Positions 31,591 through 44,828 of a stretch of DNA of 64,000 bases are shown here, one piece after another (within the stretch, counting starts at the first letter, position 1; each line of letters begins with the position of its first letter). Source of the DNA: Pseudomonas xantholysinigenes. GTDB lineage: Bacteria; Pseudomonadota; Gammaproteobacteria; Pseudomonadales; Pseudomonadaceae. The notes below the pieces were generated by a model. The model did no database searches. It saw only the letters and a program-made list of their open reading frames with translations, and was not told the origin of the DNA. The translations under genes were made by a program, and so were the position numbers. The DNA lies in assembly GCF_014268885.2 (NCBI RefSeq), contig NZ_CP077095.1, positions 1,803,501 to 1,867,500 of the forward strand. The letters run 5' to 3'.

Positions 31591-34500
31591 TTAACGCCCG
31601 CGCTTGCCGGGCAGCGGCGCGAATAGCGCCTCGATCTCCTCATCCCCCAGGCGCCATTGCCCGGCCTGGCCGCCATCGAGCAGTCCGGCAGCCAGCGCCG
31701 CCTTCTCTTGCTGCAACTGCTGGATCTTCTCTTCCACCGTGCCTCGGGTGATCAGCTTGAACACGAACACTGGTTTGTCCTGGCCGATGCGATAGGCGCG
31801 GTCGGTGGCCTGGTTCTCGCTGGCCGGGTTCCACCATGGGTCGTAGTGGATCACGGTATCGGCGGCGGTCAGGTTCAGCCCGGTGCCGCCGGCCTTGAGG
31901 CTGATCAGGAATACTTCGCTGTCGCCGTTCTGGAATTGTTGCACCGGGGCTCGGCGGTCACGGGTGTCGCCAGTCAGCAGGCTGTAGCGGATGCCGCGTT
32001 TCTCCAGTTCGAACTCGATCAGCGCGAGCATTGAGGTGAACTGCGAGAACAGCAGGATCCTGCGCCCCTCGCTCAACAGTTCTTCCAGCATCTCCAGCAG
32101 GCTGCCGAGCTTGCCCTTGTCGGCGAAGGTGCCCTTGGCCTCGGTGCCCTTGACCAGGCGCAAGTCGCAGCATACCTGGCGCAGCTTGAGCAGTGCATCG
32201 AGGATGACGATCTGGCTGCGTGCCGCGCCGTTGCGGGCGATCTCGTCGCGAACCTTCTTGTCCATCGCCACCCGCACTGCTTCGTAGGTGTCGCGCTGGG
32301 CATCGCTGAGCTCGACCCAGTGGATCATCTCGGTTTTTGCGGGCAGTTCGGTGGCCACCTGTTCCTTGGTGCGACGCAGCAGGAACGGGCGGATACGGCT
32401 GGCCAGGTGAGTCATGCGTTCAGCGTCGCCATGGCGCTCGATCGGCGTGCGGTAGTCCTGGGTGAAACGCTTGCTGTCGCCCAGCCAGCCGGGCATCAGG
32501 AAATGGAAGATCGACCACAGCTCACCCAGGTTGTTTTCCATCGGCGTGCCGGTCAGGCACAGGCGCTGGTCGGCTTGCAGTTCGCGCACGGCCTGGGCGG
32601 CCTTGCTGGTGCTGCTCTTGATGTTCTGTGCCTCGTCCAGCACCAGCAGGTGCCAGGGTTGCGCCTTCAGTGGCTCGAGGTCGCGGGGGACGAGGGCGTA
32701 GGTGGTCAGCACCAGGTCGTACTCGGCCAGGCTGGCGAAATGCTTGTTGCGGCCCGGGCCATGCAGGGCGAGGACGCGCAGGTCAGGGGCGAAGCGTCGG
32801 GCTTCGTCGAGCCAATTGGGGATCAGGCTGGTGGGCATCACCGCCAGTGCCGGCGAGGCCAGGCGTCCGGCTTCTTTCTCCAGCAGCAGGTGGGCCAGGG
32901 TCTGCAAGGTCTTGCCCAGGCCCATGTCGTCGCCGAGGATGCCGCCGGTGCCCATCTCGCGCAGGGCTTGCAGCCAGTTCAGGCCTTGCTGCTGGTAGGG
33001 GCGTAGCGTGGCGTCAAGCCCTTTGGGTGGCGTCACCTGCAGGTCGCGGGCGTCACGCAGGCGTCGGCCCAGGTCGCGTACGTGGCTGCCGCCTTCCCAC
33101 AGCAGTGGCAGGCCGTCGATGTCGTTCAGGCGCGCGGCATCGGCGCGCTCCAGGCGCAGGCTCGGACCGCTGGCGTCCTCGTGCAGGTACAACTCGCCGA
33201 GCGTGCCCATCACCGCCTTGATGCGGCCGTAGGGCAGAGCGACGCGCAGCGCCGGGCTGTCATGGCGGGCGCGGTTGAGGTCGATCAGCAGGTGCTCGTC
33301 GTCGCTGCGCCGTGCCAATTCGCTGGGGCGTAGCAGTTCCGGGCTGCTGCGCAGCAACTGCAGGACGATCGGCAGCAGGCTGTGCCGCTGGCCCTCGACG
33401 ACGATGCCCAGTTCCAGGTCGAACCACTCATGCCCCGGCGCTTCGTCGATGGTGGCGTACCAGTCGTCGACCTCGTGCAAGTTGAAGGCGAAATCGCGTT
33501 GCACATCGATCACCCAGCCGGCCTCGCGCAGACGGGGCAGGCCCTCGCGGGCAAAGCGCAGCCAGGCCTCGTCGTCGGGCAATTGGTACATCTCGCCGGC
33601 ACTGTCGGGCAGGGCTTTGCTCTGGCGGGTGGCGGGCTTGAAGCCGTACTCGCGCAGTACCTTGCGCAGCGCTTGTTCGGCCTGGGGCTGGCGGCGAATA
33701 CGCTGGCTGGTGCTGCCCACCAGGCGGCTCAGCGGCTTGTCGTCGCTGCCGGTGGCGCGCAGGCCGTCGTAGTCGAACGCCAGCGCGGCGCGGTGCTGCA
33801 TCTGCCGCTGCATGCGTCCGGTCTTGGGGGTGTAGGCGCTGAACTCGAGGCTGCCGAGGGTCAGCTGGGGCATCGGCTCGATGCCTTCGAGCTGTTCCTG
33901 CTGCACGGTAGTGGGGGTTGGCAGGTGATGATTCAGGGCATTGAGCTTGTGGCTGAGGGGCACGATCAGGTGTTCCGGTACATCGGGTGCGAGGGACAGC
34001 TGCAGGGCAGTGTGCGGGTCCAGGTCATGGCTGAGGGGCCCGACCTCTTGGGTATCGACATCGAAATAGAACAAGGGTATCAGCGGCAGTATGCAATCGA
34101 GCGGCTGCTCGCCGTTGTACCACTTGCCGCGGTAGTCACCGCTGCTCAGGCGGACCCAGCGGAATTGCGCCTGGCGCTGCGGGCCCTGGCGCAGCATCGG
34201 CAGCTGCTCGCTGAACAGCAGGCGCCCGGTATCCAGCACCCGTTGCAGCAGCTCGCCGCCCTCGTGGCCCTTGAGGGTATAGCCACGTTCCTGGCCGTAG
34301 GGGGCGTTCTGCGCGGCGAGTTGGCGCAGGATGCGCAGGTCTTCTTCCTTGACGAACTTCGGTGGTTCGTAGAGCAGCTCGTACAGCGACTGCACCCGAC
34401 TGTAGCGAATACCCTGCTCTTCGCGGGTGCCCTTGCGCACGCGCAACCTACAGTTGCTGTGGTCGTCGTCGAGTATCAGCTGATAGCAGACCATGCGCCC

Positions 34501-34905
34501 GCGCTTGTCTTCTGCCTCGCCCTGTGCCGGTTCCGGCTGCTCGAGGCCCTGCAGCCACTGTTGCAGATGGTGAGGCAGTTGATCGCTGTCTGGCGGGGCG
34601 CCCTGGTAGCTGTTGGCCAAGGTGAAGAGGGCGGCGGCGCAGTGCTTGCAGTTGTGCCCGACCGGGCAGGAGCAACTGCCACGCACCTGGCACTGTCCGG
34701 AGGGACCGCTGGTGATGATGATCCGTTGGCTGTACACATTGCCGCCGCTGCCCAGGCAGCTGGCCACGATGCGCGAGTCGCCGTGGGACTGGATCTTCAC
34801 CAGCCCCTGCTCGGCATAGCGCTCGCCCCGTTGCAGGGTGGCAGCGGAAAAATCGCGCCTCCAGCTCGGGTTCTCGGCCGCCAGCTTCTGCACATCGGCG
34901 CTCAC
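31591..34905 (-). CDS. SNF2-family helicase with N-terminal SWIM zinc finger
   Basis: 1104 residues. The SWIM finger is near 73-86 (CSCPVGHNCKHC, pattern CxCxnCxH-like). A long bacterial SNF2-associated region follows. The ATPase has Walker A in GDDMGLGKTLQTLAHL, DEAQ box LVLDEAQNIKS, and motif VI in QATDRAYRIGQ. It is a double-stranded-DNA translocase; it may remodel protein-DNA complexes, but no cellular task is established. GTG 34905 starts four bases after csiV, which itself follows mfd at nine bases, so all three form an operon. The linkage to mfd suggests a role where DNA is transcribed or blocked. Confidence 0.9.
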   Translation of the reverse strand: MSADVQKLAAENPSWRRDFSAATLQRGERYAEQGLVKIQSHGDSRIVASCLGSGGNVYSQRIIITSGPSGQCQVRGSCSCPVGHNCKHCAAALFTLANSYQGAPPDSDQLPHHLQQWLQGLEQPEPAQGEAEDKRGRMVCYQLILDDDHSNCRLRVRKGTREEQGIRYSRVQSLYELLYEPPKFVKEEDLRILRQLAAQNAPYGQERGYTLKGHEGGELLQRVLDTGRLLFSEQLPMLRQGPQRQAQFRWVRLSSGDYRGKWYNGEQPLDCILPLIPLFYFDVDTQEVGPLSHDLDPHTALQLSLAPDVPEHLIVPLSHKLNALNHHLPTPTTVQQEQLEGIEPMPQLTLGSLEFSAYTPKTGRMQRQMQHRAALAFDYDGLRATGSDDKPLSRLVGSTSQRIRRQPQAEQALRKVLREYGFKPATRQSKALPDSAGEMYQLPDDEAWLRFAREGLPRLREAGWVIDVQRDFAFNLHEVDDWYATIDEAPGHEWFDLELGIVVEGQRHSLLPIVLQLLRSSPELLRPSELARRSDDEHLLIDLNRARHDSPALRVALPYGRIKAVMGTLGELYLHEDASGPSLRLERADAARLNDIDGLPLLWEGGSHVRDLGRRLRDARDLQVTPPKGLDATLRPYQQQGLNWLQALREMGTGGILGDDMGLGKTLQTLAHLLLEKEAGRLASPALAVMPTSLIPNWLDEARRFAPDLRVLALHGPGRNKHFASLAEYDLVLTTYALVPRDLEPLKAQPWHLLVLDEAQNIKSSTSKAAQAVRELQADQRLCLTGTPMENNLGELWSIFHFLMPGWLGDSKRFTQDYRTPIERHGDAERMTHLASRIRPFLLRRTKEQVATELPAKTEMIHWVELSDAQRDTYEAVRVAMDKKVRDEIARNGAARSQIVILDALLKLRQVCCDLRLVKGTEAKGTFADKGKLGSLLEMLEELLSEGRRILLFSQFTSMLALIEFELEKRGIRYSLLTGDTRDRRAPVQQFQNGDSEVFLISLKAGGTGLNLTAADTVIHYDPWWNPASENQATDRAYRIGQDKPVFVFKLITRGTVEEKIQQLQQEKAALAAGLLDGGQAGQWRLGDEEIEALFAPLPGKRGR

Positions 34906-34909
34906 GGTT

Positions 34910-35470
34910 TCACTGCTCCATCATCTCTGGATCCGGCAGCGGGATCTTGCGCATGCCGGCGGGCGAAACCTTGAGCAGCACGGCCAGGTGCCCGCCATCG
35001 AGGAAGGTCAGCTGGCCGGCTTTCATGTTGCTGTTGCTCTGCTTGAACTGTTCGCTGCGCAGCACGCTGCCATTGCCGTCGAGCTGGTTGACCCAGAGGT
35101 TGGCGTCGACGGCGATGAAGCGATCTTCCTTGATCCGCAGATTACCTTCGATGGGGAAGTGGCCGAACTGTTCGTCGCCGGCGCTCAGGGCGACGCTGTC
35201 GCCGTCCTGCTGCCAGGCCTTGTGCAGCAGTACGGTGTAGTCGGCGGTGGCCTGCAGGCGGGTGACTTCGTCGCCGAGGCCGGTTGGGCGCTCGGCGCCT
35301 TGTTCCAGGCGCGGCGCGCCAGCGCTCCAGTCTTCCGGGGCGAACGGGCTGGTAATCGCCGGTACGGCATTCTGCCTTACCAGGACCATTTCCACCTGGT
35401 AAGGCCCTGCGGCGAAAGCGGCCGGGGTAAGCAACGCCAGCAGCAAAGGCAGGCAACGGATGGCACGCAT
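34910..35470 (-). CDS. csiV: CsiV-family periplasmic protein
   Basis: 186 residues. A Sec signal MRAIRCLPLLLALLTPAAFA precedes the sequence GPYQVEMVLVRQNAV. CsiV was described in Vibrio cholerae as a peptidoglycan-binding protein that activates CsiA/penicillin-binding-protein-linked synthesis; its role in pseudomonads is less clear. The rest is mostly beta-strand (FIAVDANLWVNQLDGNGSVL). It lies in the mfd-csiV-SNF2 operon although its site of action is the periplasm. Confidence 0.8.
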   Translation of the reverse strand: MRAIRCLPLLLALLTPAAFAAGPYQVEMVLVRQNAVPAITSPFAPEDWSAGAPRLEQGAERPTGLGDEVTRLQATADYTVLLHKAWQQDGDSVALSAGDEQFGHFPIEGNLRIKEDRFIAVDANLWVNQLDGNGSVLRSEQFKQSNSNMKAGQLTFLDGGHLAVLLKVSPAGMRKIPLPDPEMMEQ

Positions 35471-35479
35471 GGAGCTTCC

Positions 35480-38929
<3,450 letters not shown>

Positions 38930-38966
38930 GGGAGATAGGACTCCAAGCGTTGCGGCAAAGAGGTCG

Positions 38967-38995
38967 ATTGTACCGGTGAGCGGGCGCGCTGTCAG
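38967..38995 (-). promoter_or_regulatory. Probable sigma-70 promoter of mfd operon
   Basis: On the minus strand CTGACA (38995-38990), 17 bases, TACAAT (38972-38967), about 38 bases before the GTG. Confidence 0.65.
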
Positions 38996-39044
38996 GCTTG
39001 TAAAGGGCTTGGCGACGGGGCCTGGCGCCGGCGACAGGCGCTCA

Positions 39045-39073
39045 TTGCCCGATACGCCGTGGGGCGTCATAAT
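39045..39073 (+). promoter_or_regulatory. Probable promoter of the gap gene
   Basis: TTGCCC (39045-39050), 17 bases, CATAAT (39068-39073). It is divergent from the mfd promoter, with 50 bases between the -35 hexamers. Confidence 0.55.
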
Positions 39074-39112
39074 GTAGCCCCTTTTTTGTTCCCCTACATG
39101 TGGAAGGTTACC

Positions 39113-40561
39113 GTGACTCAGAAGCCCGACCAGTGTCTTGGTGAGTGGATCGATCGTGAAGCCCTGGCTGAAGCGATGATCCCGCTTATCGGTCAGCTCT
39201 ACCGCAACAACAACGTGGTGAGCTCGATCTATGGCCGCAGCCTGATCAACCGTTCGGTTATCTCGATCCTCAAAGCCCACCGCTTTGCCCGTCACCGTCA
39301 AGCCGACGAGACCGAGCTGTCGGTCCACGAGACATTCCCGCTGCTCAAGGCCATGAGCGAGCTGAAACTGGGCGCGGCTTCCGTCGACCTGGGCAAGCTG
39401 GCCAACAAGTTCAAGGCCGAAGGCAATGGCCGCAGCGCCGAGCAGTTCGTTCGTGACGAACTGGCCGAGGTGGTGGGTCAGCAGAACGCTTCCGCACGCA
39501 AGGGCACCGACGTCGTCCTGTACGGTTTCGGCCGCATCGGCCGCCTGCTGGCGCGCATCCTCATCGAAAAGACCGGTGGTGGCGACGGCCTGCGCCTGCG
39601 CGCCATCGTCGTGCGCAAGGGCGCCGAGAACGACCTGACCAAGCGCGCCAGCCTGCTGCGTCGCGACTCGGTACACGGTCCGTTCGACGGCACCATCGTC
39701 ATCGATGAAGAGAACAACACCATCACCGCCAACGGCAACCTGATCCAGGTGATCTACGCCAAGAGCCCGAGCGAAGTCGACTACACCCAGTACGGCATCC
39801 ACGATGCGCTGATCGTCGACAACACCGGCGTATGGCGTGACGCCGACGGCCTGGGCCAGCACCTGGCCTGCCCGGGCGCCGCTCGCGTGATCCTCACCGC
39901 GCCTGGCAAGGGTGCGCTGAAGAACATCGTGCATGGCATCAACCACGGTGACATCACTGCCGATGACAAGATCATCTCGGCGGCGTCCTGCACCACCAAC
40001 GCCATCGTGCCGGTGCTCAAGGCCATCAACGACCAGTACGGCATCGTCAACGGCCACGTCGAAACCGTTCACTCGTTCACCAACGACCAGAACCTGATCG
40101 ACAACTTCCACAAGGGCAGCCGCCGTGGCCGCGCCGCGCCGCTGAACATGGTCATCACCGAGACCGGTGCCGCCACCGCCGCCGCCAAGGCATTGCCAGT
40201 GCTCAAGGGCAAGCTGACCGGTAACGCGATCCGCGTTCCGACACCGAACGTGTCGATGGCCATTCTCAACCTGAACCTCGAGAAAGGCACCAACCGCGAA
40301 GAGCTCAACGAGTACCTGCGCCAGACCGCCATGCACTCGGACCTGCACAAGCAGATCGACTACGTCAGCTCCCAGGAAGTGGTGTCCACCGACTTCGTCG
40401 GCTCGCGTCACGCCGGTGTGGTCGACGCCGAGGCGACCATCTGCAACGACAACCGCGTCGTTCTGTATGTCTGGTACGACAACGAGTTCGGTTACAGCTG
40501 CCAGGTGGTGCGCGTGATGGAAGACATGGCCGGTGTGAACCCGCCAGCGTTTCCACGCTGA
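39113..40561 (+). CDS. gap: Glyceraldehyde-3-phosphate dehydrogenase with N-terminal extension
   Basis: NAD(P)-dependent GAPDH core. The Rossmann motif YGFGRIGRLLARIL is near 137, the catalytic Cys is C293 (SAASCTTNAIVP), the His and partners follow in HSFTNDQNLID, and the end NEFGYSCQVVRVMEDM is typical. About 130 residues precede the core (EWIDREALAEAMIPLIGQLY, helical), which normal GapA lacks. Start: GTG 39113 has GGAAGG before it; ATG 39098 (487 residues) is the alternative and has no site. In P. putida this type is one of several GAPDHs; its metabolic direction cannot be read from the sequence. A strong terminator follows. Confidence 0.92.
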   Translation: MTQKPDQCLGEWIDREALAEAMIPLIGQLYRNNNVVSSIYGRSLINRSVISILKAHRFARHRQADETELSVHETFPLLKAMSELKLGAASVDLGKLANKFKAEGNGRSAEQFVRDELAEVVGQQNASARKGTDVVLYGFGRIGRLLARILIEKTGGGDGLRLRAIVVRKGAENDLTKRASLLRRDSVHGPFDGTIVIDEENNTITANGNLIQVIYAKSPSEVDYTQYGIHDALIVDNTGVWRDADGLGQHLACPGAARVILTAPGKGALKNIVHGINHGDITADDKIISAASCTTNAIVPVLKAINDQYGIVNGHVETVHSFTNDQNLIDNFHKGSRRGRAAPLNMVITETGAATAAAKALPVLKGKLTGNAIRVPTPNVSMAILNLNLEKGTNREELNEYLRQTAMHSDLHKQIDYVSSQEVVSTDFVGSRHAGVVDAEATICNDNRVVLYVWYDNEFGYSCQVVRVMEDMAGVNPPAFPR

Positions 40562-40579
40562 TCCGCTTGTAATGCGTTG

Positions 40580-40612
40580 AAAAAACGGGAACCTTCGGGT
40601 TCCCGTTTTTTT
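40580..40612 (+). terminator. Intrinsic terminator of gap
   Basis: AAAAAACGGGAACC-TTCG-GGTTCCCGTTTTTT: perfect stem with an eight-T tail. Confidence 0.92.
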
Positions 40613-40639
40613 TAGCCTGGCATTTGTGCTGCCTGGGCC

Positions 40640-40730
40640 GGCCTCTTCGCGGGTAAACCCGCTCCCACAGGACACCGTCGCTTTCCAGGGCGGCGCGCTA
40701 TCTGTGGGAGCGGGCTTGCCCGCGAAGAGG
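40640..40730. repeat. REP inverted pair
   Basis: Arms 40640-40671 (core CTTCGCGGGTAAACCCGCTC) and 40702-40730 inverted. It ends only four bases before the earliest possible start of the apbE gene. Confidence 0.85.
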
Positions 40731-40757
40731 TCGGTGCGGCCAGCCGAGAACTCGAAT

Positions 40758-41756
40758 TTGCGCACAGTTCTTCTGTTCACCTTGGCGCTCCTCGCTGCTT
40801 GCAATCAGGGCCCCGCCCTCGAGCGCTTCGGCGGCCCGACCATGGGCAGCAGCTACAGCATCCAGTACGTGCGCCAGCCTGGCGGCCCGGCGCCGGCTCA
40901 GGTGCAGGCCGAGGTCGAGGCCATCCTCCAGTCGATCGACGCCCGCTATTCCACCTACCGCGGTGACTCCACCGTCAGCCGTTTCAACCATTTGCCAGCC
41001 AACCAGTGCCTGGTCATCGACGGCGACATGCGTGCGCTGGTCAGCTTTGGCCAGCAGTTGGCCGCACAGAGCCAGGGCGCCTTTGACCTGACGGTGGAGC
41101 CGCTGCTCGACCTCTGGGGCTTCGGCCCCCAGGCTCGCGAGCTGCAGGTGCCCGACCCGCAGGCCTTGGCGCGTGCTCGCCAGCGTGTTGGCTACCAGCA
41201 CCTGCGCCTGGAGGGCGACAACCTGTGCAAGGACGCGCCAGTCGAGCTGGATTTCAACAGCATCGCCGCCGGCCATGCCGTCGACCTGATCGCCGAGCGG
41301 CTGCGGGCCATGGGTATCGACAGCTTTCTCGCCGAAGCCACCGGCGAGCTCAAGGCGGTGGGGCGCAAACCGGATGGCAGCGCCTGGCGGGTGGCCCTGG
41401 AGCTACCGCGCGAGGATCGCCGGATCGCCCGTCAGGTCATCCCGGTGCAGGATTTGGCGGTGTCGACCTCGGGTGACTATCGCCATTATTTCGAGGACAA
41501 TGGCCGGCGCTATTCGCACACCTTCGACGCCCGTCTCGGGCGCCCGGTCGAACATGACCTGGCGGCAGTGACGGTGCTCGATGATTCTGCGCTGCTGGCT
41601 GATGGCTACTCGACCCTGCTGCTGATTCTCGGGCCGGAGCGGGGCTGGGATTTCGCCGTGGCGCACGGGGTCGCCGCCGTGCTGGTGACCCGGACCGGGG
41701 CTGGCTTCGTCTCCCGTGGCACGCCAGCGTTCGAGCGGGCAGTGAAAGACGAGTGA
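40758..41756 (+). CDS. apbE: FAD:protein FMN transferase (ApbE), lipoprotein
   Basis: Attaches FMN to Thr of target flavoproteins, using FAD, in the periplasm. Motifs: FGGPTMGSSYSIQYVRQ, the conserved region VELDFNSIAAGHAVDLIAER, and the late ADGYSTLLLILGPERGWDFA with metal-binding residues. The N-terminus RTVLLFTLALLAAC is a lipoprotein signal with Cys as residue 15 or 16. Start: TTG 40758 gives a compact signal (332 residues); GTG 40734 is in frame too, but its ribosome site would lie in the REP. No flavin-target operon (nqr, rnf) is nearby. Confidence 0.88.
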   Translation: MRTVLLFTLALLAACNQGPALERFGGPTMGSSYSIQYVRQPGGPAPAQVQAEVEAILQSIDARYSTYRGDSTVSRFNHLPANQCLVIDGDMRALVSFGQQLAAQSQGAFDLTVEPLLDLWGFGPQARELQVPDPQALARARQRVGYQHLRLEGDNLCKDAPVELDFNSIAAGHAVDLIAERLRAMGIDSFLAEATGELKAVGRKPDGSAWRVALELPREDRRIARQVIPVQDLAVSTSGDYRHYFEDNGRRYSHTFDARLGRPVEHDLAAVTVLDDSALLADGYSTLLLILGPERGWDFAVAHGVAAVLVTRTGAGFVSRGTPAFERAVKDE

Positions 41757-41959
41757 AAGGCAAGCCACGGATGATCGCCGCCAGGGACCCGGTGGAACTA
41801 CATGTAGTGCAGGCAACAGTGGCCTACGACGCGACCAAGGGTTAATGTGCGCGGCGTTCACGCTTGATTAGACTGCACCCGAATTTTCTCATGGCGCTTC
41901 GGCGGCATGATCGCGCCCCGCGGCCACCCGGCCGGCGGGCCAGTTCTGAAGGAGTACGC

Positions 41960-43354
41960 ATGGCTGTCTACAACTACGACGTAGTGGTGCTGGGTTCCGG
42001 CCCGGCCGGTGAGGGCGCGGCAATGAACGCCGCCAAAGCAGGGCGCAAGGTGGCGATGGTCGACAGCCGTCGCCAGGTCGGAGGCAACTGCACCCACCTG
42101 GGCACCATCCCGTCCAAGGCGCTGCGTCACTCCGTGCGGCAGATCATGCAGTTCAACACCAACCCGATGTTCCGCGCCATCGGCGAGCCGCGCTGGTTCT
42201 CCTTCCCCGACGTGCTCAAGAGCGCCGAGAAGGTCATCAGCAAGCAGGTCGCCTCGCGTACCGGCTACTACGCGCGCAACCGCGTCGATGTGTTCGTCGG
42301 CACCGGCAGCTTCGCCGACGAGCAGACCATCGAAGTGGTCTGCCCCAATGGCGTGGTCGAGAAGCTCAACGCCAAGCACATCATCATCGCCACCGGTTCG
42401 CGTCCGTACCGCCCGGCCGATATCGACTTCAACCACCCACGCGTCTATGACAGCGACACCATCCTCAGCCTCAGCCACACCCCGCGCAAGCTGATCGTCT
42501 ACGGTGCCGGGGTAATCGGTTGCGAATACGCCTCGATCTTCAGCGGCCTGGGCGTGCTGGTGGAACTGGTCGACAACCGCGGCCAGCTGCTGAGCTTCCT
42601 GGATTCGGAAATCTCCCAGGCGCTGAGCTATCACTTCAGCAACAACAACATCACCGTGCGCCACAACGAGGAGTACGACCGCGTCGAGGGCCTGGACAAC
42701 GGGGTGATCCTGCACCTGAAGTCGGGCAAGAAGATCAAGGCCGACGCCTTGCTGTGGTGCAACGGGCGTACCGGCAACACCGACAAGCTGGGCCTGGAGA
42801 ACATCGGCATCAAGGTCAACAGCCGCGGCCAGATCGAAGTCGACGAGACCTACCGCACCAGCGTGGCGAACATCTATGGCGCCGGTGACGTGATCGGCTG
42901 GCCGAGCCTGGCCAGCGCCGCCCACGACCAGGGTCGTTCGGCCGCTGGCAGCATCGTCGACAACGGCAGCTGGCGCTTCGTCAACGATGTACCGACCGGC
43001 ATTTACACCATTCCGGAGATCAGCTCGATCGGCAAGAACGAGCAGGAGCTGACCCAGGCCAAGGTGCCGTACGAAGTGGGCAAGGCGTTCTTCAAGAGCA
43101 TGGCCCGCGCGCAGATCGCCGGCGAGCCGCAAGGCATGCTGAAGATCCTGTTCCACCGCGAAACCCTCGAGGTCCTCGGCGTGCACTGCTTCGGCTACCA
43201 GGCCTCGGAGATTGTGCACATCGGCCAGGCGGTGATGAACCAGCCGGGCGAGCAGAACAACCTCAAGTACTTCGTCAACACCACCTTCAACTACCCGACC
43301 ATGGCCGAAGCCTATCGGGTAGCTGCCTACGACGGCCTGAACCGGCTTTTTTGA
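41960..43354 (+). CDS. sthA: Soluble pyridine nucleotide transhydrogenase
   Basis: FAD enzyme moving hydride between NADPH and NAD. The FAD site is [19 protein letters not shown] near the start. In place of the disulfide of related reductases it has [17 protein letters not shown], where only the first Cys is kept, as in SthA. The NAD motif [17 protein letters not shown] is near 185; ATG 41960 follows AAGGAG. 464 residues, the exact usual length. Bases 41757-41959 are non-coding and hold a 12-base palindrome ACTACATGTAGT (41799-41810). Confidence 0.96.
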   Translation: MAVYNYDVVVLGSGPAGEGAAMNAAKAGRKVAMVDSRRQVGGNCTHLGTIPSKALRHSVRQIMQFNTNPMFRAIGEPRWFSFPDVLKSAEKVISKQVASRTGYYARNRVDVFVGTGSFADEQTIEVVCPNGVVEKLNAKHIIIATGSRPYRPADIDFNHPRVYDSDTILSLSHTPRKLIVYGAGVIGCEYASIFSGLGVLVELVDNRGQLLSFLDSEISQALSYHFSNNNITVRHNEEYDRVEGLDNGVILHLKSGKKIKADALLWCNGRTGNTDKLGLENIGIKVNSRGQIEVDETYRTSVANIYGAGDVIGWPSLASAAHDQGRSAAGSIVDNGSWRFVNDVPTGIYTIPEISSIGKNEQELTQAKVPYEVGKAFFKSMARAQIAGEPQGMLKILFHRETLEVLGVHCFGYQASEIVHIGQAVMNQPGEQNNLKYFVNTTFNYPTMAEAYRVAAYDGLNRLF

Positions 43355-43402
43355 GCGGCTCCGGCCGGTGGCCTGAGCCGGTCGGGGAGACCGATTTCAG
43401 CC

Positions 43403-44119
43403 CTACCCGAGGGTGGTCTTGGCCAAACCGGGAAAGTCTGTAATCAGGCTGTCCACGCCAAAGTCAGCGAGCCGGCGCATCAGTGCCGGTTCGTTGACCG
43501 TCCACACCGATACATGCAGACCCTGTTTCTGCGCCTTGAGCAGGCGCTCCGGGGTGCATAGGGTCCAGTTCAGCGCGAGCATCTCGCAGTCATAGTTCTG
43601 CGCCACTTTCAGCGGGTCGAGCCAGGCGTATTCGGCCACAAGCCCACGCTTGACGTCCGGCACCAGCTCTTGGGCCGCGCCCAGCACTTCTCGTGAGCTC
43701 GAGGTAATGGTGACCTTGTCCAGCAGGCCGTATTGCTGGGCCAGTTCGCGGATCGCCAGCACGGTGCTGGCGGCGCGGGTGCGCGAGGCGCTCTTGACCT
43801 CCAGTTGCCAGTGCTCGAACGGGCATTTCTCGAACAACTCTTCGAGCCGTGGAATAGGGCATGGCTGTACATGGCCTGGGCCGCCCTTGCGCGCGTCATA
43901 GGTGATCAGGTCGGCCGCCGAGTGCTCGACCACCTTGCCGCGTCGGCCGGTGGTGCGCTTGAGGGTCGGGTCGTGGATCACCATCAGCTCGTTGTCGGCC
44001 GACAGGTGCAGGTCGAGTTCGCAGCGGTTCACGCCGTGGGACAAGCACTGGCGGAAGCTCTGCAAGGTATTTTCGGGGGCTTCGCCCTTGGCGCCGCGGT
44101 GGCCGTAGATAAGGGTCAC
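43403..44119 (-). CDS. Glycerophosphodiester phosphodiesterase, cytosolic UgpQ-like
   Basis: 238 residues with the catalytic opening YGHRGAKGEAPENTLQSF and the acid/His pair ELDLHLSADNELMVIHD. The C-terminus VWTVNEPALMRRLADFGVDS is typical. It has no signal peptide, so it should act in the cytoplasm on imported or recycled glycerophosphodiesters. GTG 44119 follows AAGGA at seven bases. It lies 31 bases downstream of the PilZ gene, probably one transcript. Confidence 0.9.
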   Translation of the reverse strand: MTLIYGHRGAKGEAPENTLQSFRQCLSHGVNRCELDLHLSADNELMVIHDPTLKRTTGRRGKVVEHSAADLITYDARKGGPGHVQPCPIPRLEELFEKCPFEHWQLEVKSASRTRAASTVLAIRELAQQYGLLDKVTITSSSREVLGAAQELVPDVKRGLVAEYAWLDPLKVAQNYDCEMLALNWTLCTPERLLKAQKQGLHVSVWTVNEPALMRRLADFGVDSLITDFPGLAKTTLG

Positions 44120-44150
44120 GTTCGTTCCTTCAAATTCAGGGAAAAAGGGC

Positions 44151-44735
44151 TCAGGACGCGGGGTCGTTCTGTTCCAGTGCCTGGCGCCGCTGCTGTTGCT
44201 GGCGCTGCAGGATGTAGCGGGCCAGCAACTGGCGCTGGGCGTCGGTCATGTCGGTGAATTCGGTGCCCACCTCGAAAGTACCGTCGGGGCGTGGGTCGCA
44301 GTGGGTGACCCGGCCGCGCAGCAGCAGGCCGTGGGCGCGGGGCATCAGTACCATCTTCACTTTCACCCGGGTGCCCGGGGCGATCTTCTGTGCCTGGGCG
44401 AACTCGATGCCACCCTCGGAGATGATCACCGCTTGTGGCTGGCCGATCTCGCCGATCAGTGTTTGCGCGACCACGGCGCTGAGCAGGTCGAGGCGTTTGC
44501 TTTGCGCGCGCAGGAAGGCGGCCAGGGTGCGATCCTTCTCGCTCAGTTGGCGCAGCAGGTGTTGTGATTCGAAGTCCGACAGATGCAGTTCGCTGAGCAG
44601 GTTGAACAGCTCGGAATCATCCTGCAACAGTTCTGTTTCAAGGGCTTCGGCCGCGCTGAGGGGGCTGATTTGAAGTGCGATCCGATCTTCGATGCGGTAG
44701 TATTCGCGGCGATCTTCTTCGTCTAATGTCGTCAT
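44151..44735 (-). CDS. PilZ domain protein
   Basis: 194 residues. RREYYRIEDRIALQISPL has the RxxxR c-di-GMP motif at the N-terminus. A helical stretch separates it from a beta-barrel part (VIISEGGIEFAQAQKIAPG, TRVKVKMVLMPRAHGLLLRG). The second motif (D/N)xSxxG appears as IISEGG, with the acidic residue lost, so binding may be altered. The tail is Gln-rich. It could link c-di-GMP to surface behaviour; target unknown. Divergent from lolC. Confidence 0.85.
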   Translation of the reverse strand: MTTLDEEDRREYYRIEDRIALQISPLSAAEALETELLQDDSELFNLLSELHLSDFESQHLLRQLSEKDRTLAAFLRAQSKRLDLLSAVVAQTLIGEIGQPQAVIISEGGIEFAQAQKIAPGTRVKVKMVLMPRAHGLLLRGRVTHCDPRPDGTFEVGTEFTDMTDAQRQLLARYILQRQQQQRRQALEQNDPAS

Positions 44736-44828
44736 GGCGAACCCAAGGTTACGGCGGTGGTCCGAGTGTAAAGCCGCCGTAGGCGCCTCGCCACAAGGAC
44801 GTTCCCTTTCATCCGAACAAGCCCCGAC

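Noticed and set aside
38930..40804. Upstream in-frame extension of mfd across the gap gene
   Set aside because: Runs antisense through the whole GAPDH gene; Mfd similarity starts only at 38929.
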